Source: JBOHRE01 sp050732635 (lineage in GTDB: Bacteria; Gemmatimonadota; Gemmatimonadetes; Longimicrobiales; RSA9). Taken from it: 24,203 nucleotides of DNA. This document shows, piece by piece, positions 15,296 through 22,530 of the stretch. The translations under genes and the position numbers were made by a program. Within the stretch, counting starts at the first letter, position 1; each line of letters starts with the position of its first letter. The DNA lies in NCBI GenBank assembly GCA_050732635.1, contig JBOHRE010000051.1:1-24203 (forward strand). Reading direction: 5' to 3'. The notes beneath the pieces are model-generated. The model was given only the letters and a program-made list of their open reading frames with translations. It was not told the origin of the DNA and ran no database searches.

Positions 15296-15880
15296 GTGAA
15301 GGCGACGATACTCCTCGGAACGCTCAAGAAGGAGGGTCTCTCGAATACCGCGACCCTCAGCGAATTCCTCTCCCAGCGGCTGGAGCGGAGCGGTATCACG
15401 TGCGAAACGATCCGACTCGTAGACCACCGGATCCTGGCCGGCACATACTCCGATATGGGTGCAGGGGACGAGTGGCCGGCGATTCTCAAGAAACTCCTTG
15501 ATAGCGAGATCATCATTCTCGCGACCCCAATCTGGTGGAGCAATCACTCGTCGCTGATGCAGCGCGTCATCGAACGCCTCGATGAGCTCCACGACATGGT
15601 GCTGGCCGGGAAACCCTCGCCACTCGAAGGCAAGGTGGGTGGCATTGTCATTACCGGTGATTCAGATGGGGCTCAGCACGTCATTGGTAACCTGTGCAAC
15701 TTCTTCAACGGCATCGGACTGCTGATCCCGCCCTACGGCACTCTTTCAGTCCTCTGGGAACAGCAGCGCAAGGGCTCGAGTCCCACGAAGGACGAGCTGC
15801 TTCAGAAGTACAACGCCGATTACACGGCGACAGCCGACAAATTAGTTCAGCAACTCGTCGCGTTCGCTCCGCGCGCTTGA
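15296..15880 (+). CDS. flavodoxin-fold NAD(P)H-dependent FMN reductase-like protein
   Basis: 194 aa from GTG 15296, with AAGG a few bases upstream. The pattern is the NADPH-dependent FMN reductase/flavodoxin fold: phosphate loop 'ILLGTLKKEGLSNT', 'EIIILATPIWWSNHSSLMQRVIERLDE' (second flavin loop) and 'GIVITGDSDGAQHVIGNL' (third flavin loop). It likely binds FMN and transfers electrons from NAD(P)H to a quinone or another small acceptor; the substrate is not evident. It has no signal peptide. It lies 74 bp after the DUF2182 remnant and marks the right end of the lower-GC region; it may be cargo of the same island. It converges on the lipoprotein gene at 15901. Confidence 0.85.
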   Translation: MKATILLGTLKKEGLSNTATLSEFLSQRLERSGITCETIRLVDHRILAGTYSDMGAGDEWPAILKKLLDSEIIILATPIWWSNHSSLMQRVIERLDELHDMVLAGKPSPLEGKVGGIVITGDSDGAQHVIGNLCNFFNGIGLLIPPYGTLSVLWEQQRKGSSPTKDELLQKYNADYTATADKLVQQLVAFAPRA

Positions 15881-15900
15881 CGCCGCCGAACCTGCGAGCG

Positions 15901-16335
15901 TCAACGAACTGCGACATCGCGCTCGAGCACTGGTCCCGACGGCCAGCCGGTTCCGGGATAGTCGTGGATGACCCGAAGCTCGTACGTGCCTGGCGCCAGG
16001 CCGCTTATCAGGGCGGTATACCGGAACGTGCCGATCACGTCGTAGCACCCTTCGCCTTCACGAACGATCGTGATGCGCAGTGTGACGCGAGAGCCCGATC
16101 GGCTCGCCTCGCCGGTCAGCTGCTGGCATGGATCGGGAGTGGATAGCCGGCTGGTCACCGTGAGCTGCCCGACGTCGCCCGAGACCTCGAACTCGGGCTG
16201 CTCCAGCCACTGTCCGTGCCCCGCAGGCTCGACGGAGAAATCCAGCTCCACGGAGTTGGCGTCCGTCAATCCCTCCAGATAACAGCCGGAGAGCAGGAAG
16301 AGCGGGAAAAGTAGCGTGATCGGCGCGCGATTCAT
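15901..16335 (-). CDS. hypothetical lipoprotein
   Basis: 144 aa from the minus-strand ATG at 16335; an in-frame ATG at 16350 would add five residues. The signal 'MNRAPITLLFPLFLLSGC' carries lipobox LSGC. The mature part is ~125 residues of mainly beta strands ('VELDFSVEPAG', 'QLTVTSRLSTPDPCQQLTGEASRSG', 'RVTLRITIVREGEGC', 'GTYELRVIHDY'), resembling an immunoglobulin-like domain, with two Cys (in 'DPCQQL' and 'EGCYD') that could form a disulfide. I cannot assign a family or function. It is divergent from the channel operon; the 178 bp between them (16336-16513) must hold both promoters, but I see no clear boxes. Confidence 0.72.
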   Translation of the reverse strand: MNRAPITLLFPLFLLSGCYLEGLTDANSVELDFSVEPAGHGQWLEQPEFEVSGDVGQLTVTSRLSTPDPCQQLTGEASRSGSRVTLRITIVREGEGCYDVIGTFRYTALISGLAPGTYELRVIHDYPGTGWPSGPVLERDVAVR

Positions 16336-16516
16336 TGTACGTCGGTACATTGCCGGTGCCGGATGCGGGCGGTGGCGCCATCTGTGGGCGGATCGGACTA
16401 CTGTGTCTACCTCGTCAACGGCCGACTGCGTTCGGATGTGACGGCACTCCGGCCGCCTCGGGCTACGGACGACCGACCTCAGCGGTTGACGGTTACAGGA
16501 CGACACGGAGGCAATG

Positions 16517-17347
16517 ATGCAGACTGACCCGACCCCGAATGTCCAGCACTCGCTGTCGGAAATCGGCAACTGGTTCATCGCGAACCAGGCGCGCCTGCTC
16601 ACGGCCGTGGTCCTGCTCGCGGTGGGCGTCCTGCTGGCGGTGCTGCTGCGTGCGCTCGTCGTGAGGCTCCTGCGCGCCCTCGAGCGAGCGATGCCGGGAC
16701 GAGCGTTCCGCACGTCCTTCGCCGGTTTCGGGCGCGATTGGAGGGTCTCCGACATCGTCGGCGCCGTCGTGTTCTGGGCCGTGCTGCTCTTCTTCGTCGC
16801 GACCGCCGTGCACGCGCTCGGGCTGCCGCTGCTGAGCGGCGCGGTGGCCACGCTGTCGCAGTTCGTGCCTCGCGTGCTGGCCGCCGTGCTGATCGTGGTC
16901 GTGGGGCTGGTCCTCGGCAACCTGGCGCGCGGCGCGGTGGTGGCCGCCGCGGCCGGCGCCGGCACGCCGCTGGCGCCCGCCATCGGGCAGATCGTGCGCG
17001 TGGCGATCGTCATTGCGGCCGCTCTCATCGCCGCGACCGAGCTGGGTGTGGACACCACGCTGCTCACCGCGATCCTCTCGGTCGCGTTCGCGGCGCTGCT
17101 CGGCGGCTTCGCCATCGCGTTCGGGCTGGGCGCGCGCACGGCCATGAGCAACATCATCGGCTCGCATTACGTGCGGCAGACGTTCGAGCTCGGCCAGGCG
17201 ATCCGCGTCGGCCCGATCGAGGGGACGATCACCGCGCTCACGTCGACCTCCGTCATACTGCAGACCCCTGACGGGCGCGTGATCGTGCCCGCGAAGCAGT
17301 TCGGTGAGGTGCCGTGGGTGCTGGTGGTGAAGGGAGGCGCGTCATGA
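16517..17347 (+). CDS. small membrane channel-like protein (conserved TM helix / MscS-related)
   Basis: 276 aa from ATG 16517, preferred over ATG 16514 because CGGAGG (16506-16511) then sits five bases upstream. Four hydrophobic segments are visible, at about residues 25-50, 75-105, 115-145 and 155-200. The last is a Gly/Ala-rich helix pair ('AALLGGFAIAFGLGARTAMSNIIGSHYVR'), which together with the following small beta domain ('LGQAIRVGPIEGTITALTSTSVILQTPDGRVIVPAKQF') resembles the pore helix and start of the beta domain of MscS channels. It is shorter than full MscS and lacks the C-terminal vestibule. Its stop overlaps the next start (ATGA), so it is translationally coupled to the two MgtE-related genes. 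A role in osmotic or Mg2+-linked ion flux is an inference. Confidence 0.82.
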   Translation: MQTDPTPNVQHSLSEIGNWFIANQARLLTAVVLLAVGVLLAVLLRALVVRLLRALERAMPGRAFRTSFAGFGRDWRVSDIVGAVVFWAVLLFFVATAVHALGLPLLSGAVATLSQFVPRVLAAVLIVVVGLVLGNLARGAVVAAAAGAGTPLAPAIGQIVRVAIVIAAALIAATELGVDTTLLTAILSVAFAALLGGFAIAFGLGARTAMSNIIGSHYVRQTFELGQAIRVGPIEGTITALTSTSVILQTPDGRVIVPAKQFGEVPWVLVVKGGAS

Positions 17348-18228
17348 TCGCGGAGGAGCGCCTGGCGCGCGCCTTCCTGGATTCACAGCCGCCGCGCGCG
17401 GCGATGACGCTGGAGCAGATGCCGGTGACGCAGGCCGTGGCCGTGCTGCGGGCGGTGCCCGCACCATCGGCCGCCGCCGTGCTGCGCGAGATGACGCCGC
17501 CGCACGCGGCCGACTGCGCCGGTCGGCTCGCGTCGGAGGAGGCGGCCGGGATCGTGTCGGTGATGGTCACCGACGATGCCGCGGCCGTGGTGCGTGCCAT
17601 GGAGGCCGAGCCGCGCGAGCGGCTGCTGGCTGCCCTGCCCGCGGACACGCGTGCAGACCTCGCGCGCGTGCTCCAGTACCCGCCAGGCACGGCGGGCGCC
17701 GTGATGGATCCGTCGATCGTGCAGCTGCCGGACGACGTCGCTGTCGCGAATGCGCGTGCGCGGCTGCGCCGCGCCGGGCGCGGGTTGCTCTACTACCTCT
17801 ACGTCGTCGATCGCGAGCACCGGCTCGTCGGCGTGCTGGACATTCCGGAGCTGTTGCTCGCGCGGCCGCGTGATCCCGTGAGCAGCGTCATGCACCGCGA
17901 CGTCACGCGCCTGTCGGCCTGGCTGCCGGTAGCGCTGGTCCGGGAGCACGCCGGTTGGCACCGCTACCACGCGCTGCCGGTCGTCGACGAAGCAGATCGG
18001 CTGCTCGGCGCCATCCGCTACCAGACGCTGCGCCGACTCGAACGCGAGGCGGCCGGTCGCGGGCCGGATCCCGCGCTGCTCACGGCACGTGCGCTCGCCG
18101 AGCTGTTCCAGCTCGGCACGCGGGGCCTCATCGCCGGCGTGGCCGGGGCGGCGCCGGCGGGCCGGGATCTCGAGTCTCAGGCCGGCCGCGCCAACGCGGC
18201 CGAGGGCGAGGTGCCCGATGCGCGATGA
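17344..18228 (+). CDS. soluble MgtE N-domain plus CBS-pair protein (no transporter domain)
   Basis: 294 aa from ATG 17344, overlapping the previous stop. Residues ~1-115 are helical repeats of the MgtE N-domain ('VAVLRAVPAPSAAAVLREM', 'LLAALPADTRADLARVLQYPPGTAGAVMDP'). Residues ~118-235 form a CBS pair ('LYVVDREHRLVGVLDIPELLLA', 'HALPVVDEADRLLGAIRYQTL'). There is no membrane segment and no transporter domain; the last ~50 residues are a low-complexity tail. In MgtE these two domains sense cytosolic Mg2+ and gate the pore, so this protein looks like a detached sensor half. It overlaps the following full MgtE gene by 11 bp, suggesting that the two work together. The N-domain acidic residues that bind Mg2+ in MgtE are partly replaced, so the sensing is unproven. 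Confidence 0.8.
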   Translation: MIAEERLARAFLDSQPPRAAMTLEQMPVTQAVAVLRAVPAPSAAAVLREMTPPHAADCAGRLASEEAAGIVSVMVTDDAAAVVRAMEAEPRERLLAALPADTRADLARVLQYPPGTAGAVMDPSIVQLPDDVAVANARARLRRAGRGLLYYLYVVDREHRLVGVLDIPELLLARPRDPVSSVMHRDVTRLSAWLPVALVREHAGWHRYHALPVVDEADRLLGAIRYQTLRRLEREAAGRGPDPALLTARALAELFQLGTRGLIAGVAGAAPAGRDLESQAGRANAAEGEVPDAR

Positions 18229-19522
18229 GACGACGGCAGGGCTCGCCACACTGGCGCGAACCTATGTTCGCGAGTTTCCCGACCAGGCCTCGCGGCGCAT
18301 CGCCGAGCTGTCGGTCGAGGAGATCGCGCAGCTCCTGCACACCGAGCCAGTGCGAACCGCCGTGCGGCTGCTGGAGCGCCTCGAGCCGAGCGGCGCCGCC
18401 GAGGTGCTCGCGGCGCTGCCGCCGGAGCTCGCGCGCGACGTCGCCACGGCCATGGATCCGGCGCGTACCGTCGCGATCGTCGGCTGGCTGGACGAGGATG
18501 CGCGCGACGCACTGCTCGACCGGCTCGACGCGGGACTCGCGCGCGAGCTACGGCGCATGGCCGAGTACCCGCCCCAGACTGCGGGCCGTCTCATGGACCC
18601 GCGCGTGCTCGGCTTCCGGGCCGGCACCACCGTGCAGCAGGCGCTGCGGCGGTTGCGCGCCGTGCGCGAGCGCCGCGTCGCCGACGTGTTCCTGACCGAT
18701 GACGAGCATCGCCTCACCGGCAGTGTGCCGCTGCAGACGCTCGCGGTCGCGCCGCCGAGCGAGCTGCTCGAGACACTCGCGCGGCCGGCGGTCGCGGTGC
18801 AGGCGGTCGATCCTCAGGAAGAGGTCGTGGAGCGCTTCACCAGCGCGCGGCTCACCAGCCTGCCGGTCGTCGACTTCGATGGCCGGCTGCTCGGCGTGAT
18901 CCGCCATGACACACTGGCGACGACGGCGCAGGAGGACGTCGCCGCGGACATGCAGGCGATGGTGGGCGCGAGCCGTCAGGAGCGCGCGCTGTCGCCGGTG
19001 TCCTTCGCCGTGCGGAAGCGGCTGCCCTGGCTCGAGATCAATCTGGCGACGGCGTTCCTGGCCGCGTCCGTGGTCGGCCTCTTCGAGGGCACGATCGCGC
19101 GCTTCACCGCGCTGGCGGTGCTGCTGCCCGTCGTCGCCGGGCAGTCGGGCAACACCGGCGCGCAGGCGCTGGCCGTGACCATGCGCGGGCTCGCCATGCG
19201 CGAGATCCGGATCGGCCAGTGGCTGCGCGTGACGCGCAAGGAGGCGAGCGTCGCGCTGCTCAACGGCATCGCCGTGTCGCTGACGACGGCGGCCGGCGTG
19301 TTCCTGTGGAGCCGCTCGCCGGGGCTCGCGCTCGTGATCGGCACCTCGATGGTGCTGTCGATGATGGCAGCCGGCGTGGCGGGCGTGCTGGTGCCGACCA
19401 TGCTGACCACGATCGGGCAGGATCCGGCGCAGTCGTCGTCGATCATTCTCACGACCGTGACCGACGTCGTCGGCTTCGCCAGCTTCCTCGGCATCGCGAC
19501 GCTGCTCTCCGGACTGTTGTGA
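18218..19522 (+). CDS. mgtE: MgtE-type magnesium transporter
   Basis: 434 aa from ATG 18218, with GAGG six bases upstream, inside the end of the previous gene. The order is MgtE N-domain (~1-115), CBS pair (~120-245), a linking helix ('FAVRKRLPWLEINLATAFLAA') and five hydrophobic segments. The pore signature is present as 'PVVAGQSGNTGAQALAV', with Gln-Ser in place of the common Gly-Gly. The last helices contain 'TVTDVVGFASFLGIA', with the Asp that lines the Mg2+ path. By family knowledge it is an inner-membrane Mg2+ channel gated by the cytosolic domains. It is the third gene of an overlapping operon, with a sensor-only paralogue before it. Confidence 0.92.
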   Translation: MRDETTAGLATLARTYVREFPDQASRRIAELSVEEIAQLLHTEPVRTAVRLLERLEPSGAAEVLAALPPELARDVATAMDPARTVAIVGWLDEDARDALLDRLDAGLARELRRMAEYPPQTAGRLMDPRVLGFRAGTTVQQALRRLRAVRERRVADVFLTDDEHRLTGSVPLQTLAVAPPSELLETLARPAVAVQAVDPQEEVVERFTSARLTSLPVVDFDGRLLGVIRHDTLATTAQEDVAADMQAMVGASRQERALSPVSFAVRKRLPWLEINLATAFLAASVVGLFEGTIARFTALAVLLPVVAGQSGNTGAQALAVTMRGLAMREIRIGQWLRVTRKEASVALLNGIAVSLTTAAGVFLWSRSPGLALVIGTSMVLSMMAAGVAGVLVPTMLTTIGQDPAQSSSIILTTVTDVVGFASFLGIATLLSGLL

Positions 19523-19614
19523 TCGGGAACTTTCTCGCTGGGCGCCGCATCGTTCTAGTAGCGCGCGGCATCATTGCCGCGATAGCGCTCGAACCACTTC
19601 ACCGGAGCACAGCC

Positions 19615-20094
19615 ATGAAGCACATCATCATTGCCGTTGTCGCCCTGCTTCTGCCCGGCGCGCTGGCCGCGCAGTCGCACGGTGCGCCCAACGGCGAAGC
19701 CAGCCACGTCATCGTCGCCATTCCGGGCACGTTCGAGTTCGCGCCCGCGCCGCCATCGCTGCCGCCGGGCGCGAGGCTGGCGGTGCTGGAGGGCGATCCG
19801 TCGAAGGAGGGCGCGTTCACCATGCAGTTGTGGATGCCGTCCGGCTATCGCATTCCGCCGCACTTCCATCCGGCGGACGAGCACGTCACCGTGTTGAAGG
19901 GCGCGTTCCACGTCGGCATGGGCGAGGTCTTCGATGCGGATGCGGCGACCCGGCTGCCCACGGGCACCTTCGCCGCGCTGTCCGCCGGCGTGCGGCACTA
20001 CGCGTTCACCGAGGGCGAGACGATCATCCAGCTCCATGGCAACGGGCCCTGGAGTCTGACGTACGTGAACCCGGCCGACGATCCGCGCCGCTGA
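19615..20094 (+). CDS. exported cupin-domain protein
   Basis: 159 aa from ATG 19615; the preceding frame runs through the mgtE shadow and is not protein-like. The signal peptide 'MKHIIIAVVALLLPGALAAQ' is followed by a single cupin barrel: 'IPPHFHPADEHVTVLKGAFHVGMGE' gives the first metal-binding motif (two His plus Glu/His), and 'LSAGVRHYAFTEGETIIQLHGNGP' the second, with its His. The product is periplasmic or secreted and probably binds a metal; such proteins are often anti-oxidant or small-molecule dioxygenase-like, and the substrate is unknown. The stop lies 1 bp before the sigma-factor start, so it is probably coupled to the sigma/anti-sigma pair. Confidence 0.85.
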   Translation: MKHIIIAVVALLLPGALAAQSHGAPNGEASHVIVAIPGTFEFAPAPPSLPPGARLAVLEGDPSKEGAFTMQLWMPSGYRIPPHFHPADEHVTVLKGAFHVGMGEVFDADAATRLPTGTFAALSAGVRHYAFTEGETIIQLHGNGPWSLTYVNPADDPRR

Positions 20095-20095
20095 G

Positions 20096-20698
20096 GTGGC
20101 ACCGGCCGAGGACCTGCGCGCGCGTTTCGAGACGGAGACGACGCGGCTGCTGCCGGAGCTGTACGGCGCGGCGCGGCGTCTGACCGGCGAGCACGCGGAC
20201 GCGGAGGACCTGGTGGCGGAGGCGGTCGCGCGCGCGTGGCAGAACCTGGACGCGCTGCGCGACCCCGACGCGTTCCGTGGTTGGCTGTTCCGCATCCTGA
20301 CGAACGCGTTCCTGATGCAGCGCCGCGCGCGCTCCGTGCGGCCGGACGAGGAGTCGCTGGAGGAGTATGATGGCGACGTCGCCAGCGCCGACTTCTCCCT
20401 GTTCGAGAAGCTGCACGCGCCGATCCTGCTCTGGTGGGGCAATCCCGAGCGCGAGTTTCTGAACAACCTGCTGCGCGAGGATCTCGAGCGCGCGGTGGCG
20501 GCGCTGCCCGACGCGTTCCGCGTCGTGGTCGTGCTGGTGGACGTGCAGGGCTTCTCCTACCAGGAGACCGCCGCTGCGCTGGACGTGCCGGTCGGTACCG
20601 TGCGCTCGCGGCTGGCGCGCGCGCGCTCGCGGCTGCAGCAGCAGTTGTGGCAGCACGCGAGCGATGCCGGCCTCGTGCCGCCACAACCCGAAGCCTGA
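20096..20698 (+). CDS. ECF-family RNA polymerase sigma factor
   Basis: 200 aa from GTG 20096, one base after the cupin stop; no better start is visible. Region 2 is at residues ~15-80 ('LYGAARRLTGEHADAEDLVAEAVARAWQNLD', 'FRGWLFRILTNAFLMQRRA'). A variable linker with 'LFEKLHAPILLWWGNPEREFLNNLL' follows, then region 4 at ~130-190 ('ALPDAFRVVVVLVDVQGFSYQETAAALDVPVGTVRSRLARAR'). It directs RNA polymerase to stress promoters of the ECF type. It is followed after 16 bp by a zinc-type anti-sigma gene, the usual partner. The methyltransferase, DsrE and selenoprotein-candidate genes downstream are probably part of its regulon; this is inferred from position only. Confidence 0.92.
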   Translation: MAPAEDLRARFETETTRLLPELYGAARRLTGEHADAEDLVAEAVARAWQNLDALRDPDAFRGWLFRILTNAFLMQRRARSVRPDEESLEEYDGDVASADFSLFEKLHAPILLWWGNPEREFLNNLLREDLERAVAALPDAFRVVVVLVDVQGFSYQETAAALDVPVGTVRSRLARARSRLQQQLWQHASDAGLVPPQPEA

Positions 20699-20728
20699 AG
20701 AAGAGAGGGGCGTTTTGAAGAAGAGAGG
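20696..20728 (+). repeat. 13-bp direct repeat, 20-bp offset, at sigma/anti-sigma junction
   Basis: TGAAGAAGAGAGG occurs at 20696-20708 and 20716-20728. The first copy includes the sigma-factor stop and serves as ribosome-binding site for the anti-sigma start; the second begins with the start-codon region itself. It looks like a small duplication. Confidence 0.6.
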
Positions 20729-20987
20729 CGCAACGAACGTCGGCGATATCGATTGCGAGCAGGCGCTGCGCGACCTGGCCGTCTACCTGGACGGCGAGCT
20801 GGCCGGCCCGCGTGCAGCCGAGATGGCCCAGCACCTCGAGCGCTGCCGCAGCTGCTACTCGCGCGCCGAGTTCGAGAAGGGGCTGAAGGCGCAGCTCGCG
20901 GCACTGCGGCACGAGCCGCCGGGCGAGGCGCTCGAGGCGCGCATCCGCGAGCTGATCGCCCGCTTCCCTGACGCAGGGACGACCTGA
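20715..20987 (+). CDS. zinc-finger (ZAS/zf-HC2) anti-sigma factor, short soluble form
   Basis: 90 aa from TTG 20715, with GAGGGG just upstream; no ATG is available before the domain. The motif 'CEQALRDLAVYLDGELAGPRAAEMAQHLERCRSCYSR' contains H-x3-C-x2-C with an upstream Cys, the zinc-binding anti-sigma domain (zf-HC2). There is no membrane segment, so it is cytosolic and might sense thiol or metal stress directly, as redox-responsive ZAS proteins do. It presumably holds the neighbouring sigma factor inactive. The C-terminal helix ('LAALRHEPPGEALEARIRELIARF') is usual for the type. A 69-bp gap separates it from the next gene. Confidence 0.85.
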   Translation: MKKRGATNVGDIDCEQALRDLAVYLDGELAGPRAAEMAQHLERCRSCYSRAEFEKGLKAQLAALRHEPPGEALEARIRELIARFPDAGTT

Positions 20988-21056
20988 ACCCGTAACGTTG
21001 TGGCGACGCCGGCCGCGTGCGTACACGGTCCTGCCTCGACTCACCGGAGGAACCCG

Positions 21057-22115
21057 ATGGTCGTGATCAGCAGTTATCAGCGCGATGAGATCCTGGACGC
21101 CGTGCGCGCGATGTACACGCAGGTCGCGCGGCGGCCCGAGCAGACGTTCCATTTCCCGACCGGCCGCGCCGCCTGCGAGTTCGTCGGTTACCCGGCCGCT
21201 CAGCTCGACACGCTGCCCGCTGCGGTGCTCGAGTCGTTCGCCGGCGTCGGCTATCCGTTCGCGGCGGACGCGATCCGGCCGGGCGACGTCGTGCTCGACA
21301 TCGGTTCCGGCTCCGGCACCGACGCGTTCCTGGCCGCCGCCGCGGCCGGCCCCGAGGGCACGGTCTACGCCCTCGACATGACACGCGCGATGCGGGACAA
21401 GCTCGAGGCCAACCTGCGCGACGCCGGGCTCGACAATGTGCGCGTCATCGACGGCAACGCCGAGTCGCTGCCGCTGCCGGACGCCTCCGTCGATGTCGTG
21501 ACCAGCAATGGCGTGCTGAACCTGGTGCCGAACAAGTACGCCGCGATCGCGGAGATCGAGCGCGTGCTGCGGCCCGGCGGCCGCGTGCAGATCGCCGACA
21601 TCGTGCTGGGCGAGAACCCGCCCGCCACCTGCGACGCCGATCCGCAGCTCTGGGCGGAGTGCATCGTCGGCGCGACGCAGGAGCCCGCCTACCTCGATTA
21701 CTTCCGCGACACCGGCTTCAGCGGTGTCGCGGTGCTCTCGCACCTGGACTACTTCGCGCGCAGCGCGAACCCGGAGACGCGCGAGGTCGCGCGCTCCTTC
21801 GGCGCGCGGGCCATGGTCATGCGCGCGACGAAGCCGGCACGCAGCGCGCAGGCCGAGGTCGGCGACGTCGCTGCCGCCGCGCCGTCGCCCGACCGCGTCT
21901 TCGATGCCGGCGAGAAAGGCTGCGGCGAGCTGGCGCCGTTGATCCGCACCGAGCTGCGCGCGGTCGAGCCCGGCCGCGTGCTGGCCGTACACTCGCGCGC
22001 CGAGGGCGTGGCGCCGGAGATCGAGGCCTGGTGTCGCATGGCGGGGCACGAGTTCCTCGGCGCGCAGGCCGATCGCCCGACGCGCATCTACTACATCCGC
22101 AGGAAGCGTGACTAG
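21057..22115 (+). CDS. ArsM-like SAM methyltransferase fused to a TusA-like domain
   Basis: 352 aa from ATG 21057, with CCGGAGG six bases upstream. The N-terminal part ('FHFPTGRAACEFVGYP', 'ESFAGVGYPF') is the entry typical of ArsM-like enzymes. Residues ~75-195 are a class I SAM methyltransferase: motif I 'VLDIGSGSGTD', 'ALDMTRAM', 'SNGVLNLVPNK', 'RVLRPGGRVQIADI'. Cys202 in 'WAECIVGATQE' matches the conserved ArsM cysteine that binds As(III). Residues ~280-352 ('KGCGELAPLIRTELRAVEPGRVLAVHS...IEAWCRMAGHEFLG...YYIRRK') are a TusA/SirA-like sulfur-carrier domain that keeps the Cys but lacks the usual CPxP form. The combination suggests methylation of arsenic, selenium or another thiol-bound metalloid; the substrate is inferred. 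It is followed after 10 bp by a DsrE-like gene. Confidence 0.87.
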   Translation: MVVISSYQRDEILDAVRAMYTQVARRPEQTFHFPTGRAACEFVGYPAAQLDTLPAAVLESFAGVGYPFAADAIRPGDVVLDIGSGSGTDAFLAAAAAGPEGTVYALDMTRAMRDKLEANLRDAGLDNVRVIDGNAESLPLPDASVDVVTSNGVLNLVPNKYAAIAEIERVLRPGGRVQIADIVLGENPPATCDADPQLWAECIVGATQEPAYLDYFRDTGFSGVAVLSHLDYFARSANPETREVARSFGARAMVMRATKPARSAQAEVGDVAAAAPSPDRVFDAGEKGCGELAPLIRTELRAVEPGRVLAVHSRAEGVAPEIEAWCRMAGHEFLGAQADRPTRIYYIRRKRD

Positions 22116-22125
22116 GAGGCTGGGT

Positions 22126-22485
22126 ATGGCACGACTGGTCATCAATGCGAGTCATGCGCTGGACGACCCCGAGCGCGCAACACTCGCCTTCATCATCGGC
22201 GCGACCGCCGTCAGCGCGGACCAGGACTGCACGATCGTGCTGACCATCGAGGGCGTGCGGCTGGCCGTGGCCGGCGTCGCCGAATCGATCCAGAAGGAGG
22301 GCTTCAGGCCACTCGGCGAGCTGTTCACCGAGTTCGTGCAGGGCGGCGGCGAGGTCTGGGCCTGCGGCGCGTGCTGCAAGCCGCGCGGCATCGGCGAGGC
22401 GGACATGCGCGCGGGCGCACGCATGGTCGGCGCGTCGAACGTGGTCGAGGTGCTGCTGCAGAGCGGCGCATCCTTTTCCGTCTAG
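22126..22485 (+). CDS. DsrE-like sulfur-relay family protein
   Basis: 119 aa from ATG 22126, with AGGAGG (22114-22119) six bases upstream. The fold pattern is DsrE/DsrF-like: 'LVINASHALDDPERATLAFIIGATAVSADQDCTIVLTIEGVRLA', then 'FTEFVQGGGEVWACGACCKPRGIGEAD', a cysteine-rich loop typical of this subgroup, then 'GASNVVEVLLQSGAS'. It is small, soluble and without a signal peptide. DsrE proteins pass sulfane sulfur with TusA domains; here the TusA-like domain is at the end of the upstream gene, so the two may form a relay. Placed between two ArsM-like methyltransferases, it may supply or protect reactive thiol or selenol groups; that role is inferred. Confidence 0.85.
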   Translation: MARLVINASHALDDPERATLAFIIGATAVSADQDCTIVLTIEGVRLAVAGVAESIQKEGFRPLGELFTEFVQGGGEVWACGACCKPRGIGEADMRAGARMVGASNVVEVLLQSGASFSV

Positions 22486-22527
22486 CTCACGAGAGCATCT
22501 TTTTCCCCTCTAGCTCACGAGCGCATC
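22481..22527 (+). repeat. imperfect 28-bp tandem duplication after DsrE gene
   Basis: TCTAGCTCACGAGAGCATC (22481-22499) recurs as TCTAGCTCACGAGCGCATC (22509-22527), one mismatch, 28 bp apart, and the T-rich stretch before each copy is also similar. The first copy contains the DsrE stop codon. The second ends 3 bp before the next start, and no strong ribosome-binding site is seen there. Confidence 0.6.
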
Positions 22528-22530
22528 CTG

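Noticed and set aside
19526..19557. ECF promoter (GGAACTTT ... CGTTCTA) upstream of the cupin gene
   Set aside because: The two boxes resemble ECF elements, but the spacer from GGAAC to CGTT is 20 bp against a usual 16-17, so self-regulation by the neighbouring sigma factor cannot be claimed.
19998..22145. 715-codon open frame on the minus strand
   Set aside because: It is an antisense shadow of the sigma factor, anti-sigma factor and methyltransferase, with no recognisable motif and the wrong composition.
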